From: Anastrepha obliqua
Taxonomy: Eukaryota; Arthropoda; Insecta; Diptera; Tephritidae
Assembly (NCBI RefSeq): GCF_027943255.1
Contig: NC_072893.1
Location: 59,924,001 to 59,988,000 of the forward strand
DNA: 64,000 nt
Direction: 5' to 3'
Part shown: piece by piece, positions 53,891 through 64,000 of the stretch
Layout: every line of letters starts with the position of its first letter
How positions within the stretch are numbered: the stretch's first letter is position 1
The notes under the pieces: generated by a model
Databases searched by the model: none
Told to the model about the DNA's origin: nothing
What the model saw: the letters and a program-made list of their open reading frames with translations, nothing else
Translations under genes and position numbers: made by a program

Positions 53891-56394
53891 CCCTTAGCCC
53901 TAGCTCTTCCCAGTCGTCATAACCAAAAATGATTTATAGGCACTATTGTTTGAAGAACAAAATTCTATACCTCTAAGAATCACCCATTTACTCAAGGCGA
54001 CCCCTATTAGTAAAGCAGTATTGGTGGTGAACTAGCATGGGGTTACTTACACCCACTTGAAAGCCTTGGGCAGACTTTGTGCTCTTAGCTAATTTTTATG
54101 GCTGGGAATGATGACTTATTTTACAACAGTAACTCCTAGCTTTCCCCTCCAAGGGATAGTAATGTATTTTCAGCAAAAAATGATGAGCCTAACACACATA
54201 TGCATATATACATGTGAGTGTGTGTGTATATACTCGTACAAGTGTGCATGCATGACAGGCCCTTGAAGAATTTCCTTTACTTAAGCTATGGATTACACTT
54301 ACGGCACGCATACAAAGTTGCCTTGCTACTGCTTTTTTGTTTCACCACCAGGGTTTCAGGGTTGGCTGCTTATTATTAAGCAGTATCGTGAAGAGCCACT
54401 TTATCTTTGGCACAAGTTGATTTGATATTAAAACATCGAAATACCCATACTTGTACCTACATACATATGTATTTCAAAGCCGCACACTTAGTAGTGAGAT
54501 TTATTATCTGTATGTACATACATATAAAACTTATTCGCACGCATGGGAGCGTACATAAATATGAGCTTAATTTCTCACATACACCCTTGTAAACACATTT
54601 ATTTAATAAGTTATTTACGTGCAATTAATATGCAATTAACTTGTCACTGCCATATAGTAAGTTTGTGATATGTAGTAATAGTAAGTGGATGTTTTTTGAT
54701 GTCGGGTAATTAATTTCAATCCGAGAAGGGCAAAAATGTCTTAATAAAGCGGCAAAAATATAAACAAACAAGTTATACTTTATAAATGGACAGCTGTGAC
54801 GAAGGACAAAATTGAATTAGTACTACCCGAAAGCCGGCAATTAATATGGAGATTTGGCACATATTGTCTCACACATGGCAGACCTACCAGAATCCCTTTT
54901 GGCACTCATCTAGTCGAAATTTAAATTACACGCTCGAGTAGAGCCAAATCAGGGTATGTCGATTGACCTTAATAAAATCAATTGATTTAGTTGAGAAATT
55001 GTTTTGGGAATAGCTAAGTAATATTGTTCAATTTATTAGTTAACATGGCATTTAAATAAGCATATGAAAATTTGACCAACTCCTAGCTGTCAGTTTGTCA
55101 CCAACAACAAATACCCATCATAATCGCTGCCGACTTGTCCATCATATATCATTGTCTGCATGCCTTATTCGGCACGCCACAAATGCCAACATTTTTTGTC
55201 TACATAGAATAACACAAGAAAACATTAGACAGCTCAAACATGCATTACACTTTTTCTGCCACAGTTGCGGAGTAGGCAATGTTTAGGAGAGGCGAGGCAA
55301 TGAATTTCATTATGGCGCTCAGACTACCCGCTTCGAACACGATTTGATGTAATAATGGATATTCCATTGCTGCTGATTTTTTATTATTCACGCCACTTAT
55401 AGTTGTAGTTGTTAGCCATCTCGTCACCGCAACACAAATCGTACTCGTATGTCATCTTTTTTGTTTTTTTGTATTTTTTATCAAGAAATACGTGCGCCTC
55501 TCGTTTGGGCGTTACATTTGTTTTGCTTTGTGTCCATCGAATAATTCGTGTTCATTTTTATTTGTCTTGACATGCCCACTTTATTTTTTCCACATTCCAA
55601 ACAACTTGTTGGAATTTATTTAGGGAATTGAATGATGATCTAAATATTTATCTAATGTGTTCAAATAAGGAATGCAATTACTATAATTTCGTAGATATTC
55701 AAAAACAAAAAGCTGCATATTTTAAGCACACTTGAGACTACAGGTTGTTGGCTGAGCCTGTAGCAGAATTTTTTGTTTCTTTTCTGTTATCTTCTTTATT
55801 TATATAAATCTAACTTAACTTTTGCTATTTGCTAACATCGATGGTTATTTTTACACGCACGCTTGCATTATAATATCCGAAGTCTTAACAGAAACATAGT
55901 ACATTGAATGTTATGGGATGTCCACACCACTGTAGCTAAAATTTCCATACCTAGTTGAGGCGCCTGCTTATAGAATCTATTATGCAATATCTACACCATT
56001 ATGCACACAGATTTTTAAACAAATAGATTATTATGCAAATACGTAATTCGCCCATTTATTGCTTCAGTGGCTCCATGAAAATTAGTACAGATTGTGTCAC
56101 CTTTAACCCATCTTCCATGCAGCATCTTCTAAGTGAACACACCCTAATTTTCTGATTGATCGGTCAAACAATTTCGTTTTCACAGTTATTTGAAGCCGAA
56201 ATTTACGAGGATTTTTGTAAAAATGAAAAAAGTGGAAACCCATCCGCAAAACCAAACCAGAGCTTGACAAGTGTTGCACCACAAAATTCAACTAAAACCT
56301 GCGTTTTTAATTTTTTGAAGGGCCTTAAAGTGTCGATATGGTTAGTGGCTTCAAACATAAATTTAAAATCATACAATGTATGGACATAAGGGTA
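53891..56394. other. Unidentified DNA with TG/CA microsatellite
   Basis: An imperfect TGTG/CATA repeat lies at ~54190-54250. No gene or element recognised in 2.5 kb, and open frames are short and featureless. Confidence 0.35.
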
Positions 56395-56905
56395 TAATGT
56401 ACAACGTAGGAGTTCTGCCAATTTTAACGTATAGCTGCGTAGTTTGGTGGGAAACTCTTCGAAAGGGCCATAATATTACAAAGCACTGCATGTATTGGCA
56501 TCACTGGATACAATAAATAGATGACTTAGAAAGTCCTAAGGGCTCCACGCCATTCAGTTTCCAAACTCAGTCACTGGATGATCGGCACACACGCGGAAAA
56601 ACCATTTTTATCATCTAACCTTCAATGCAGAAGCTGTGGTTTTCAGAGAAGGGCTTTTGATCACTTTCTCTGTAAATGTCCGGGATTGGTAGCTAGACGA
56701 TTAAGGGCACAGGGTGCTCCTTCCTTCGACAGGCTGGGGCAGTGCACCAACTTAAGTTCCATCAATCTTCTCCATTACATCAACAGCTCTGGTAGGCTGT
56801 AAATATCTGCCTATTGAAGGTCTCATAATGGAATCAAAACGGTGCTTCAGTGCTCCTTGGTAAGTGCCAGAGTGGTATCTACCATTTCACCTACCTACCC
56901 ATTGG
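56395..56905 (+). pseudogene. Non-LTR retrotransposon, RT thumb fused to zinc knuckle (family N1)
   Basis: The plus strand begins VGVLPILTYSCVVWWETLRK and GHNITKHCMYWHHW, which is the RT thumb region. It then jumps to MIGTHAEKP, QCRSCGFQRRAFDHFLCKC, PGLVARRLRAQGAPSF and INLLHYINSSGRL-stop. The RNase H domain between the two is deleted. The closing block matches 16.55-16.77 kb (YINRC/YINSS, CPALVARRLRF/CPGLVARRLRA) and the 3' end also runs into ACCTACCTACC-like sequence. Two copies with independent internal deletions. Confidence 0.8.
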
Positions 56906-56989
56906 TATAAAATGAGAGAGGATATTGCACACAATTCCAAGAATTTTTTTTAAATCATATTTTATAGTTTTTCTTATCTTATGCAAACC

Positions 56990-57262
56990 CATTATGGGAG
57001 ACTACCATCCGGAATTCGAAGAACGTAGGTTTGAATCTACGCGAAACGCCGGAATGTAAAAATAAATTTTTCTAATAGCGAACGCCCCACGGCAGGTAAT
57101 GGCAAACCTCCGAGTGTATTTCTGCCATGAAAAGGCTCCTCATAGAACAAATTTGTCGTTCGGAGTCAGCTTGAAACTGTAGGTCCCTCCATTTGTGGTA
57201 CAACATCAAGACGCACGCTACAACACAAATAGGAGGAGGAGCTCAGCAAAACACCCAATATG
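56990..57262 (+). mobile_element. tRNA-derived SINE, nearly full length (SINE-A)
   Basis: The head is ACTACCATCCGGAATTCG with a B box GGTTTGAATCTAC. The body has GCGAACGCCCCACGGCAGG, CCTCCGAGTGTATTTCTGCC and GTCGTTCGGAGTCAGC. The 3' part has ACATCAAGACGCACGC, AATAGGAGGAGGAGCTCAGC and AAAACACCCAATAT. The A-box end is poor. Confidence 0.9.
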
Positions 57263-57489
57263 ATAAAGCATCTCAAAAATGTCCTTTATCCTTGTATCCT
57301 TAAATATCCATGTCAACTTTTATTCAAATCCTTTAGCCAACAAATGGTTTTGTGAATTGTTGTATAATATTTGAATTTATAAATTTAATTTTCAACTACA
57401 GCGAGTGTTTATATTATGGCCTACTGATTAAAATATAAGTAACCCTCAACAAAAGTACTGAATGTATGAATGAATAAAATGAATCAACA

Positions 57490-57640
57490 TCAACTCATCA
57501 CTGTACCTGGTGCTCCAGATGAGTCGAGATGGAGCTGGGTTGAGATAGCCAATGCATCCGCTACTTCATTCCCAGCCACACCCCTATTTCCTATGATCCA
57601 CATAAACAAAAGTACTAAGAACGTTAGTCAAAATATCTAG
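57490..57640 (-). pseudogene. RNase H fragment of a non-LTR retrotransposon
   Basis: Minus-strand reading FLWIIGNRGVAGNEVADALA matches the WVPGHxGIxGNExADxLA block containing the fourth RNase H aspartate. Nothing flanking it continues the domain. The PGH residues are altered to IGN. Confidence 0.6.
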
Positions 57641-57907
57641 AAGATGACTTTAAAAAGCGATTTGTATCACACAAGCCATAGCGATCTACACAAAAACTAC
57701 ATGAGGGTAAGGGTTGTAGTTATAGAGCTTCCAAAACATATTACATCTGTCTATATTAACAATAAGTAATTTGTTTTAAAGATATTTGGATATGTAAATG
57801 ATACTGTAAGGCCATTGCTCTTCATGATCATTTAGAAATATGTAGTACAGTTGTAAAATATTTACTACAATAATTAGGTAATTAAATAAGCATATTTCTT
57901 ATTATTA

Positions 57908-59605
57908 TATTACAAGAGGTCTGTTGGGGTTTTTCGTTTTAGTCTCTTCTTATTGAATTTTTCTTCAGCAGGAAACTTCCTCATCGTCGGATTTGTGTGC
58001 ATCAGATGTCTGCTTATGTGCCTGCTGCTCGCAGTTTGTATTGCTTCATCAACTGTGTCGATGTTTAAGTCGCGGTGAATGTCAGCGTTTGGTATATACC
58101 ATGGTGAATTTGTTATTGTCCTAAGTATCCTCGACTGGGCACGTTGCAGTATTGTTAAATTGGATTTAGAAGCTGTGCCCCAAACTTCTATACCATACTT
58201 CCAAATTGGTGTAAATGTCGTTTTGTAAATTAAGGTTTTATTTTGCAGTGAGAGCTTTTACTGAGGTCCTAGCTGCCAGTACAGTTGTCGAAAATGATTT
58301 TTAATTTCGTTTCTCTTTTTTATTATATGGTTCTTCCAGTTTAGTTTAGAGTCAATTGTGATGCCTAAGTATTTAGCTCTCGTATCAGTAATCGTGTCAG
58401 AATTTCCAATCTTTAATGAGTCTATGGTTACCTTTCTGTTCGTGTAATTGCCTTGAATTGTTTTGTCGCCATTAATTTCTATATTCCATTTTTTGAACCA
58501 GTCTAGTGTTTTGTTGAGGTCGTTTTGTAAATTTGTTTGTGCTATTTTTGGGTCTCTATGAGATGCCATTAGTACAGTGTCATCTGCAAACGTCGCAATA
58601 ATGCTATTTCCTGAAGACGGTTCCGGTAAATCTGCGGTATAGATAAGATACAAGGCGGGTCCTAATACACTGCCTTGGGAAATTCCTGCGTTCATGGGCT
58701 CAATGTATGAATATGCTTCGTTTTTTAATGTAAAATTTTCTATCTTGGTTGTAACTTTTTAGCATTAGAAAGTAGTCATATGGCAACCAAGATTGGAGTT
58801 TGTGCAGTAATCCAGGATGCCATACTTTGTCAAAGGCTTTAGCTACGTCGAGATATACAGCCACGCATACTTGTTTATTGTTGAAGTCTTTATTAATTAT
58901 GTGAGTGACTCTGTGCACTTGTTGGATTGTCGAATGTTTTCGCCTAAATCCGAACTGATGTTGGGGAATTAAATTTATTTTTGTTGTAATGGGCTCTATG
59001 CGATCAAAGAGTAGCTTCTCAAATATTTTTGATATTGTCGGCAGTAGACTTATTGGTCGGTACGACGATACAAAGGTCGCGTATTTATTGGGTTTCGAAA
59101 TCGCAATGATTTCGGCAATTTTCCTTGTCTTTGGGAAGTATTTGAACTTAATAGCAGCATTAAAAACGTTCCTGAGATAAATTATTGCTCTGTCGGGCAT
59201 ATGCTTTAAAATTTTTCCTGAGATGAGGATTTGTTGTTTTTTAATGTCGAAATGAATTGCTTTATCTCTGTTAGTGAGGTTTTTTGATGATTTGCACGTC
59301 TTTATTGCTCGTTGTATGAGTCAAATCGAATTTGGTGTTATTTTCATTTTGAAATATATTTTTAAAATGTTGAGCTAAATAAGTCACTTTTTCCTATGAT
59401 GTTCGGGCCCATCATCCGTTTGTAGTTCTTATTGGTGGGAGGTGTATTGTAGCTCCGACCATCTTTTTTGTTGCCCTCCACAATGAATAGTTTGTAGATT
59501 TTATTGCGTCAATATTTTTAAGGTAATTGTTTAGTTGCTTGTTTTTTTCATGTTTCAACAGTTCTTTAATTTCTTTAAGTTTGTTTGTTAATTTTTTTTA
59601 GCTTT
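57908..59605 (-). pseudogene. Jockey-type reverse transcriptase ORF2, best preserved element here
   Basis: Minus-strand ORF2, 5'-truncated. An upstream part (EIKELLKHEKNK, SLWRATKKM) is followed by frames 59200-58700 and 58695-57910. RT motifs seen: SYRPISLLPTISKIFEKLL, QFGFRRKHSTIQQVHRVTH, AVYLDVAKAFDKVWH (motif A Asp), INAG-like MNAGISQGSVLGPALY (motif B), TFADDTVLMA (FADD catalytic box) and KYLGITIDSKLNWKNHI. A single frameshift near 58740 and a stop at 58258-58260 interrupt it. After the stop the frame continues (YGIEVWGTASKSNLTILQRA, SRHISRHLMHTNPTMRKF) to a natural end at 57910. No RNase H, which fits Jockey proper. No 3' poly(A) or target duplication identified. Confidence 0.88.
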
Positions 59606-59629
59606 AAATAAAAATAAGTAGAAGTTCCA

Positions 59630-59800
59630 CCAGAAAACGAAACAATTGCTGCGGGCTACCGAAATGCATGTCCTTAAGGCAATTACTGGGAAAACTAGAC
59701 TAAGCCACAGAAGGAACGAGGAGATAATTTATTAGCGTAAACTAGCAAGCAAACTAAACCAAGCTATCGGTCAATCGGCAGATCCTTTAATTAGGCGATG
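59630..59800 (+). pseudogene. Reverse transcriptase C-terminal fragment on the opposite strand
   Basis: The plus strand reads LLRATEMHVLKAITGKTRLS and HRRNEEI. This matches the RAEMRVLRxIxGKTLRDRxRNExI block after the catalytic domain of RTE/R4-like reverse transcriptases. It is short, and its border with the Jockey element lies at ~59610-59630. Confidence 0.5.
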
Positions 59801-61180
59801 ATTGACTATTTACAGCACTAAATAGACTATCTTAACAGCTGTGAGCCCTATTGCGCCGTCTCAAGAGTGGGCATTACCTTTGAAAAAAGAAATGTTTCCA
59901 CCAGCCCATAATCACACCAAAGAACGAGTTCTTGTGATTGTAACAGCATTTCAATGATACTTACTGAATTCTCTCTACTCGAAATAAAGCAATTTTTCTT
60001 AGCTACAAAACAGGTATGGGAATTTTTTTTAGTACGAAATAAAAAGGTCAAATGTATGTTATGAATCGAGCCTCAATAGATTGTAATTAATTATAGTTCG
60101 TTAAAAACAGAATTGAACCCTGACACTCCCCAATGATTACCCATGATTACCCAATTCAATGTGACACTGCTTATTTGTATAGGTACCTATAACTGAGACC
60201 TTGTATGCCCTTATTTTATATTTAATGTTTGCTCACATTCATAGTATTGTATTTAATTAGACTTGCATAAAAATATTAAAAGTCTGGGGTTTTAAAACTG
60301 AACGATACATACTACAATAGCGTCTCGGTTTGCGCAACTAAGTAGTGGGAGCAGAATAAATCTAAGGTAAGTTAAGGTCGATTCTGGCCAACTTGGGTGA
60401 GGTGTGGCATTTTGAGCTTCTCCATCTGCCAAAAAGAATTAATTTAAAAATATTACTTTTTATTTCTGCGAAAAAAATATCGCTCAATAAATTTTCGATA
60501 AAAAAATGAAACTATTTCTGATTAAACAAATAAAACTCAAAAAATAAAAATTATTTCTAATCAAAAAAATGTCATAACATAATCATTATTTCAAAGCAAA
60601 AAAAAAAAATTACACTCGAAAAATTAGTTTAATTTTTTTTATCAAAAATTATAATTTTTCGACGTTCCGACTATCAACTTATTAATTGAAAATAAAACTC
60701 ATTTCTTGAACGGCATCTTTTCTTAGAAATCAAAAGTAGGTTTTTTTTTGCATATGAAAAATCGTTGATCACTAAAAAAATTCAATATATGATTTTGTTT
60801 AGCAGTACAATAAAACTCATAAGCAATTTTAAAGTCTCAAAATTATGATTACACGTAAATTTAAACTTATAATGATTACGGTCCCTGATATTAGCTTATC
60901 AAAAGTTATATTACATTCACGCAAATTATATGAGTGATTTTTGATATCGCACCATTTTCTCACACTGCCTGCATGTTAGGTTTTTTCTACCCTCTACCTG
61001 ATATCGCTAGGCAACGAATAACTATCATAGCTGACCGCATAACTAACCTTTAATTTTATCTTTAACAAACACTTTTAGTTCGTACATACTTTTACTCATT
61101 CGTAAATAAAATATTTAACCGGGTGGTTCATCTAGCGTTTGGAGTTTGATATAATTTGGCTATAAATAAAAGATGTCTGA
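59801..61180. other. AT-rich DNA with degenerate repeats
   Basis: About 60440-60800 contains short blocks (AATAAAACTCA, CATAATCATTATTTCAAAG) like those at 2640-3160. A possible single mariner end (GGGTGGTTCATCTAGCGTTT) lies at 61126-61145. No gene recognised. Confidence 0.4.
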
Positions 61181-61230
61181 ACACAGGGTCCGGCACTCGA
61201 AGTGTAACCAACTTCAGACCGCTGGCGCAG

Positions 61231-61939
61231 TTAAGGGGGGATTCTACTGTAAAAATCAAATTTTTATGGATTTTGTTTTCATACTTGTATTAATTTATTT
61301 AGTAAAAAAAAGTTTAGGGTTACATAAACACAGGTCTTGAGTGTACAAAAAAATTTTTTTAATTTATTTTCATTTCAAAATGGCAGCTGTACAGCCGCTC
61401 CCCCGAAACGCCTTTTGAAATTTGCCCACACTGTCGCGCATTTAAAAAAAATCTGAAATGAAAAAAACCAAATTTTTTGTATTATATATCATTATTTTTA
61501 GTTGTTAAGCCTATTACTTGCAAAAAAAAAATTTTTTTGTAAAATTTTTGAAGTTTTTTAAAAAATCGACATTTTTTTGTTGTCATTTTGTTATTAAAAA
61601 AGGGGTTATAAATAATAAATTTTTTCCCACCATAGCTTTAAAAACTAGTAAATATTGTTAAAAATATACTATCAAAGTTTGAGCTTGATATGTTAATTTT
61701 TCACGGAGCTGTGATGTGGGCAATTTTGAAAACGTGGTTTCGAGAAAAACACGCATATGACCGTAAACCGCTCGAGCGCTCAGTTTATACCTGCTTTGCT
61801 AAAATTTTTATAACTTGAAAACTATTCAAGATTTCTTTTTAAGATTTTCATGGAACATTCTGGAGTTGTTTCTGAGTATGTTTCAACAAAAAGTAAAAAA
61901 TCGATTTTTTTTAAGTTTTACAGTAGAGTCCCCCCTTAA
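61231..61939. mobile_element. TTAA-flanked MITE, family 2
   Basis: The element spans 61235-61935 (701 bp) between TTAA at 61231-61234 and 61936-61939. Ends are GGGGGGATTCTACTGTAAAA and TTTTACAGTAGAGTCCCCCC with one mismatch. This is a different family from the one at 3616 and 35256, but of the same class (piggyBac- or Kolobok-type TTAA duplication). It is nested 5' of the transposase frame of a Tc1/mariner element. Open frames inside are short and AT-driven. Confidence 0.85.
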
Positions 61940-62043
61940 TGCACAGCCACGGTCTATTAGTTGGCTAAATGACAGCTTAAAGTATTGTTTAAAAGCGCAC
62001 GGAAGCATTTTGCCGAGAGTAAACGCGAAAAAGAAAATCAGTA

Positions 62044-62580
62044 ATGGATTTCAAATGTAATAGTGTGACTACATTATATTTGGCTGGAAAATCACAAACA
62101 ATGATTGCTCGTGAGCTCGAGCACCTTAAAATAAATAAAGTCTTTGTTTATCGCATCACTCGTTACAATGATACTTGTAGCATCGCGAAACGTCAATCAT
62201 TTGGGTGGCAGACCATGGGCTTTTCAACAGGACCCGCCACCGTCTCACACAGCTCGAGTGAACCAAGAATGGCTAAAAAACAACGTTTCGAGCTTCATAA
62301 CGTCACAATGACACAATGGCTCTCAAGTTCACCAGACACAAGTCCGATGGGCCATTTTGGAGAGCAAGGCCCGCACCAAAAGGTTCATCAGTCTCGAGGC
62401 GCTGAAAAAAGCCATTGTGCGCGAGTGGGTCAAAAGACCTGCAAATCACATTCGGGTAGCGTGCGATTCGTTTCTGGACCGTCTCAAGTCCATAGTCCAG
62501 GCAAAAGCTGGGCATATCGAGTAAAAGTAAAATTATTCTTAAATTTGTATTACTTTCACATATTTTTTACTTTGTATTAA
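62044..62580 (+). pseudogene. Tc1/mariner-type transposase, N-terminus fused to frameshifted C-terminus
   Basis: A 178-codon frame starts MDFKCNSVTTLYLAGKSQTM and IARELEHLKINKVFVYRIT, then RYNDTCSIAKR: a clear N-terminal helix-turn-helix region. An internal deletion removes the first catalytic Asp. Afterwards the protein is encoded mainly in shifted frames: FQQDPPP-HTARVNQEWLKNN (second Asp), SPDTSPMGHF (in the annotated frame, where the third catalytic residue is expected) and a frameshifted tail ending near RLKSIVQAKAGHIE. The long open frame is therefore composite; most of its second half is out of frame. Confidence 0.75.
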
Positions 62581-62631
62581 ATAAAAGTAATTTTATGGCC
62601 CTTTGAATTGGTTACACTTCGAGTACCTGTA

Positions 62632-64000
62632 TTTCACAATTTTCGTATTTTATTTTCATTCATAGTTTTTTCTTTATTGGAAAGAGTAAGTTTTGACATG
62701 AAAAACATAAAAAAAGGTTTCATTCAAATGGCTTCATCGCTAGCTCATTTAGTGAACTAAGTTTTTCAGTACATTTTCACAAGTTTCGACATTTATCACA
62801 ACATTGGCAACATCGGTTTCATGTTTCTAATCTAGAGTTCAATTCTGACTGGCTAACACCAACCATTTATCACTGACCCTCCTTCCTCAAAAATATTCTA
62901 GTGGAGTCACAGCTGTTAAATTTTCTTATCTAGACCGGGCATGCATTCCTCTGAGACTAGATGCCCGTGTGTTTAAGGACATTGCATACGGCTCACAACT
63001 CGAAACTTCTAAATTACCACCGTTTACTGTATTACCACAAATCCATTTATTAGACCTTTTGTCGGGTCACCCACTTATCAAGTTGTGCAAGTAATTTTTT
63101 AACAGTTAATTGTTTCTAATTAAATTCTATCGGAAAACCATGCCAGAGCGATTAATCAGAGTTTTCACATAATTTTCTTTTATTATCTACTTTAGCCCCT
63201 TTCGTGTTTGCCCTACTACCACTCTTGTTCCGGTTCAATGTTGACTGTAAAGCCTTTTCGTTGTTCATTAAAGAAATATTCGGTTAAAAAAGTTTCAGAG
63301 CCACAATCTTTCTATTATTAATTCAGGCGAATTTCTCACGCTCGACCTGACCAGATGCCAGCTAAATAACGTAAGCATGTACCGGTTAGCCGTTTTGCTG
63401 TCATGTTCCCTCACGCCCATGACCTTTAAATCCTCTTCCTGTGCAAAAACAAATATTCACTGCCTATCGACTAGAGTCAACATCTAGAGTTGCAATTGGT
63501 TTTCACGCTGTTGGGACGGCTCTTATCTGCCTCCATTTTCCCACTAATACTCCGCTATCGTTTCTTGCGTTTCGCTTGTTTGATTTTGCAAGCTCTTATT
63601 TTGCTTCACATTGTTATGCTGTGGAGGAGCACACAAAAAGGAGTAATTTACCGAACAAAAGAAAATTCTTTTATTAACTAATTAGCTTACTTTTTACTCA
63701 ACACTTCACAGTTCAAGCTGCCTGCCAGTCTCCTTCACACGAATTGAGTCGCCTCGTAGTACGAACGCAACCCATAACGGCTTGACTCAGCCAACTGTAG
63801 CAGGAAAACAAAGAGTAATCATATCAGGATATCTGGCCGCGAACTAAGGGCCAACCAACAACAGCATTTGCCATTCGTTCAGCCAGCAGAGCTTGCTGTG
63901 CCTATGGCCACAACAATTCAACTAAAAGATACAAAGATACAAATTTTATATGTTGCAGCAGAAGTTCTTTTGAAAATGGGAATTGAATCACTTGCTTTGA
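62632..64000. other. Unidentified DNA
   Basis: No gene or element recognised. It appears somewhat less AT-rich toward the end. Two overlapping hydrophobic frames at 63441-63681 have no family features. Confidence 0.3.

Larger units (their letters stand above)
61184..62629 (+). mobile_element. Tc1/mariner element, internally deleted, hosting a MITE
   Basis: Terminal repeats are GGCACTCGAAGTGTAACC at 61192-61209 and GGTTACACTTCGAGTACC at 62610-62627, with outer CAGG/CCTG ends. TA follows the right end at 62630-62631; the left flank is CA, perhaps a decayed TA. Between the left repeat and the transposase start sits the TTAA MITE at 61231-61939. The transposase remains are at 62044-62510. Confidence 0.8.

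Noticed and set aside
1..64000. LTR retrotransposon or endogenous retrovirus
   Set aside because: I looked for paired long direct terminal repeats, protease or integrase motifs and found none. All reverse transcriptase signals are non-LTR.

Overview
The window looks like transposon-rich, gene-poor DNA from an insect nuclear genome, most likely a true fruit fly (Tephritidae) or a close dipteran relative. The reasons are high AT content, short TATG and CA-type microsatellites, and many decayed mariner/Tc1 transposons next to Jockey- and RTE-type non-LTR retrotransposons, SINEs and MITEs. One group of mariner-like remains has its second and third catalytic aspartates 41 residues apart (DD41D). 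From memory this is the spacing of the rosa group, first described in Ceratitis. I found no convincing host protein-coding gene, no rRNA and no intact tRNA gene. Exons of an unknown gene with very short coding parts, or introns of a large gene, cannot be excluded.

Layout. 0-5.8 kb: SINE copies, two mariner relics, a TTAA-flanked MITE inside one of them, and a hAT-like palindromic MITE. 5.8-9.3 kb: mostly unidentified, with one half MITE, a T tract and a weak promoter candidate. 9.3-13.5 kb: a dead RNase H retrotransposon, a DD34D mariner, a compound long-inverted-repeat (foldback) element and a Tc1 relic. 16.3-20.8 kb: two non-LTR remnants, a full-length SINE, and a DD41D mariner whose 5' terminal repeat is split by another foldback element. 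21-31 kb: small MITEs, an RTE-type element split by a SINE, a mariner N-terminus, a 284-codon RNase H reading frame and a mariner deletion derivative. 31.8-33.1 kb: a non-autonomous Helentron/Helitron-like element filled with a 120/129-bp minisatellite. 33.6-36 kb: two more mariner relics and the second TTAA MITE. 38-53 kb: mariner deletion derivatives, SINEs, an almost perfect 100-bp inverted pair of tRNA-like sequences, an endonuclease-like open frame, and a second, longer tRNA-headed SINE-like element. 53-60 kb: several non-LTR 3' ends and the best preserved retrotransposon, a Jockey-type ORF2 with one frameshift and one stop. 61.2-62.6 kb: a Tc1/mariner element hosting another TTAA MITE.

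How the parts relate. The window is a nest of mobile elements, and several insertions are resolved to the base by target-site duplications: TTAA, TA, a 6-bp CAGNTG-like site and an 8-bp site. The recurring theme is non-autonomous parasites (SINEs, MITEs, internally deleted mariners, foldback elements) living on or inside autonomous families that are now dead here. No window-encoded transposase or reverse transcriptase appears intact. The most distinctive items are the foldback family with its apparent CAGNTG target, the Helentron-like minisatellite with alternating A and B units, and the near-identical inverted tRNA-like pair.
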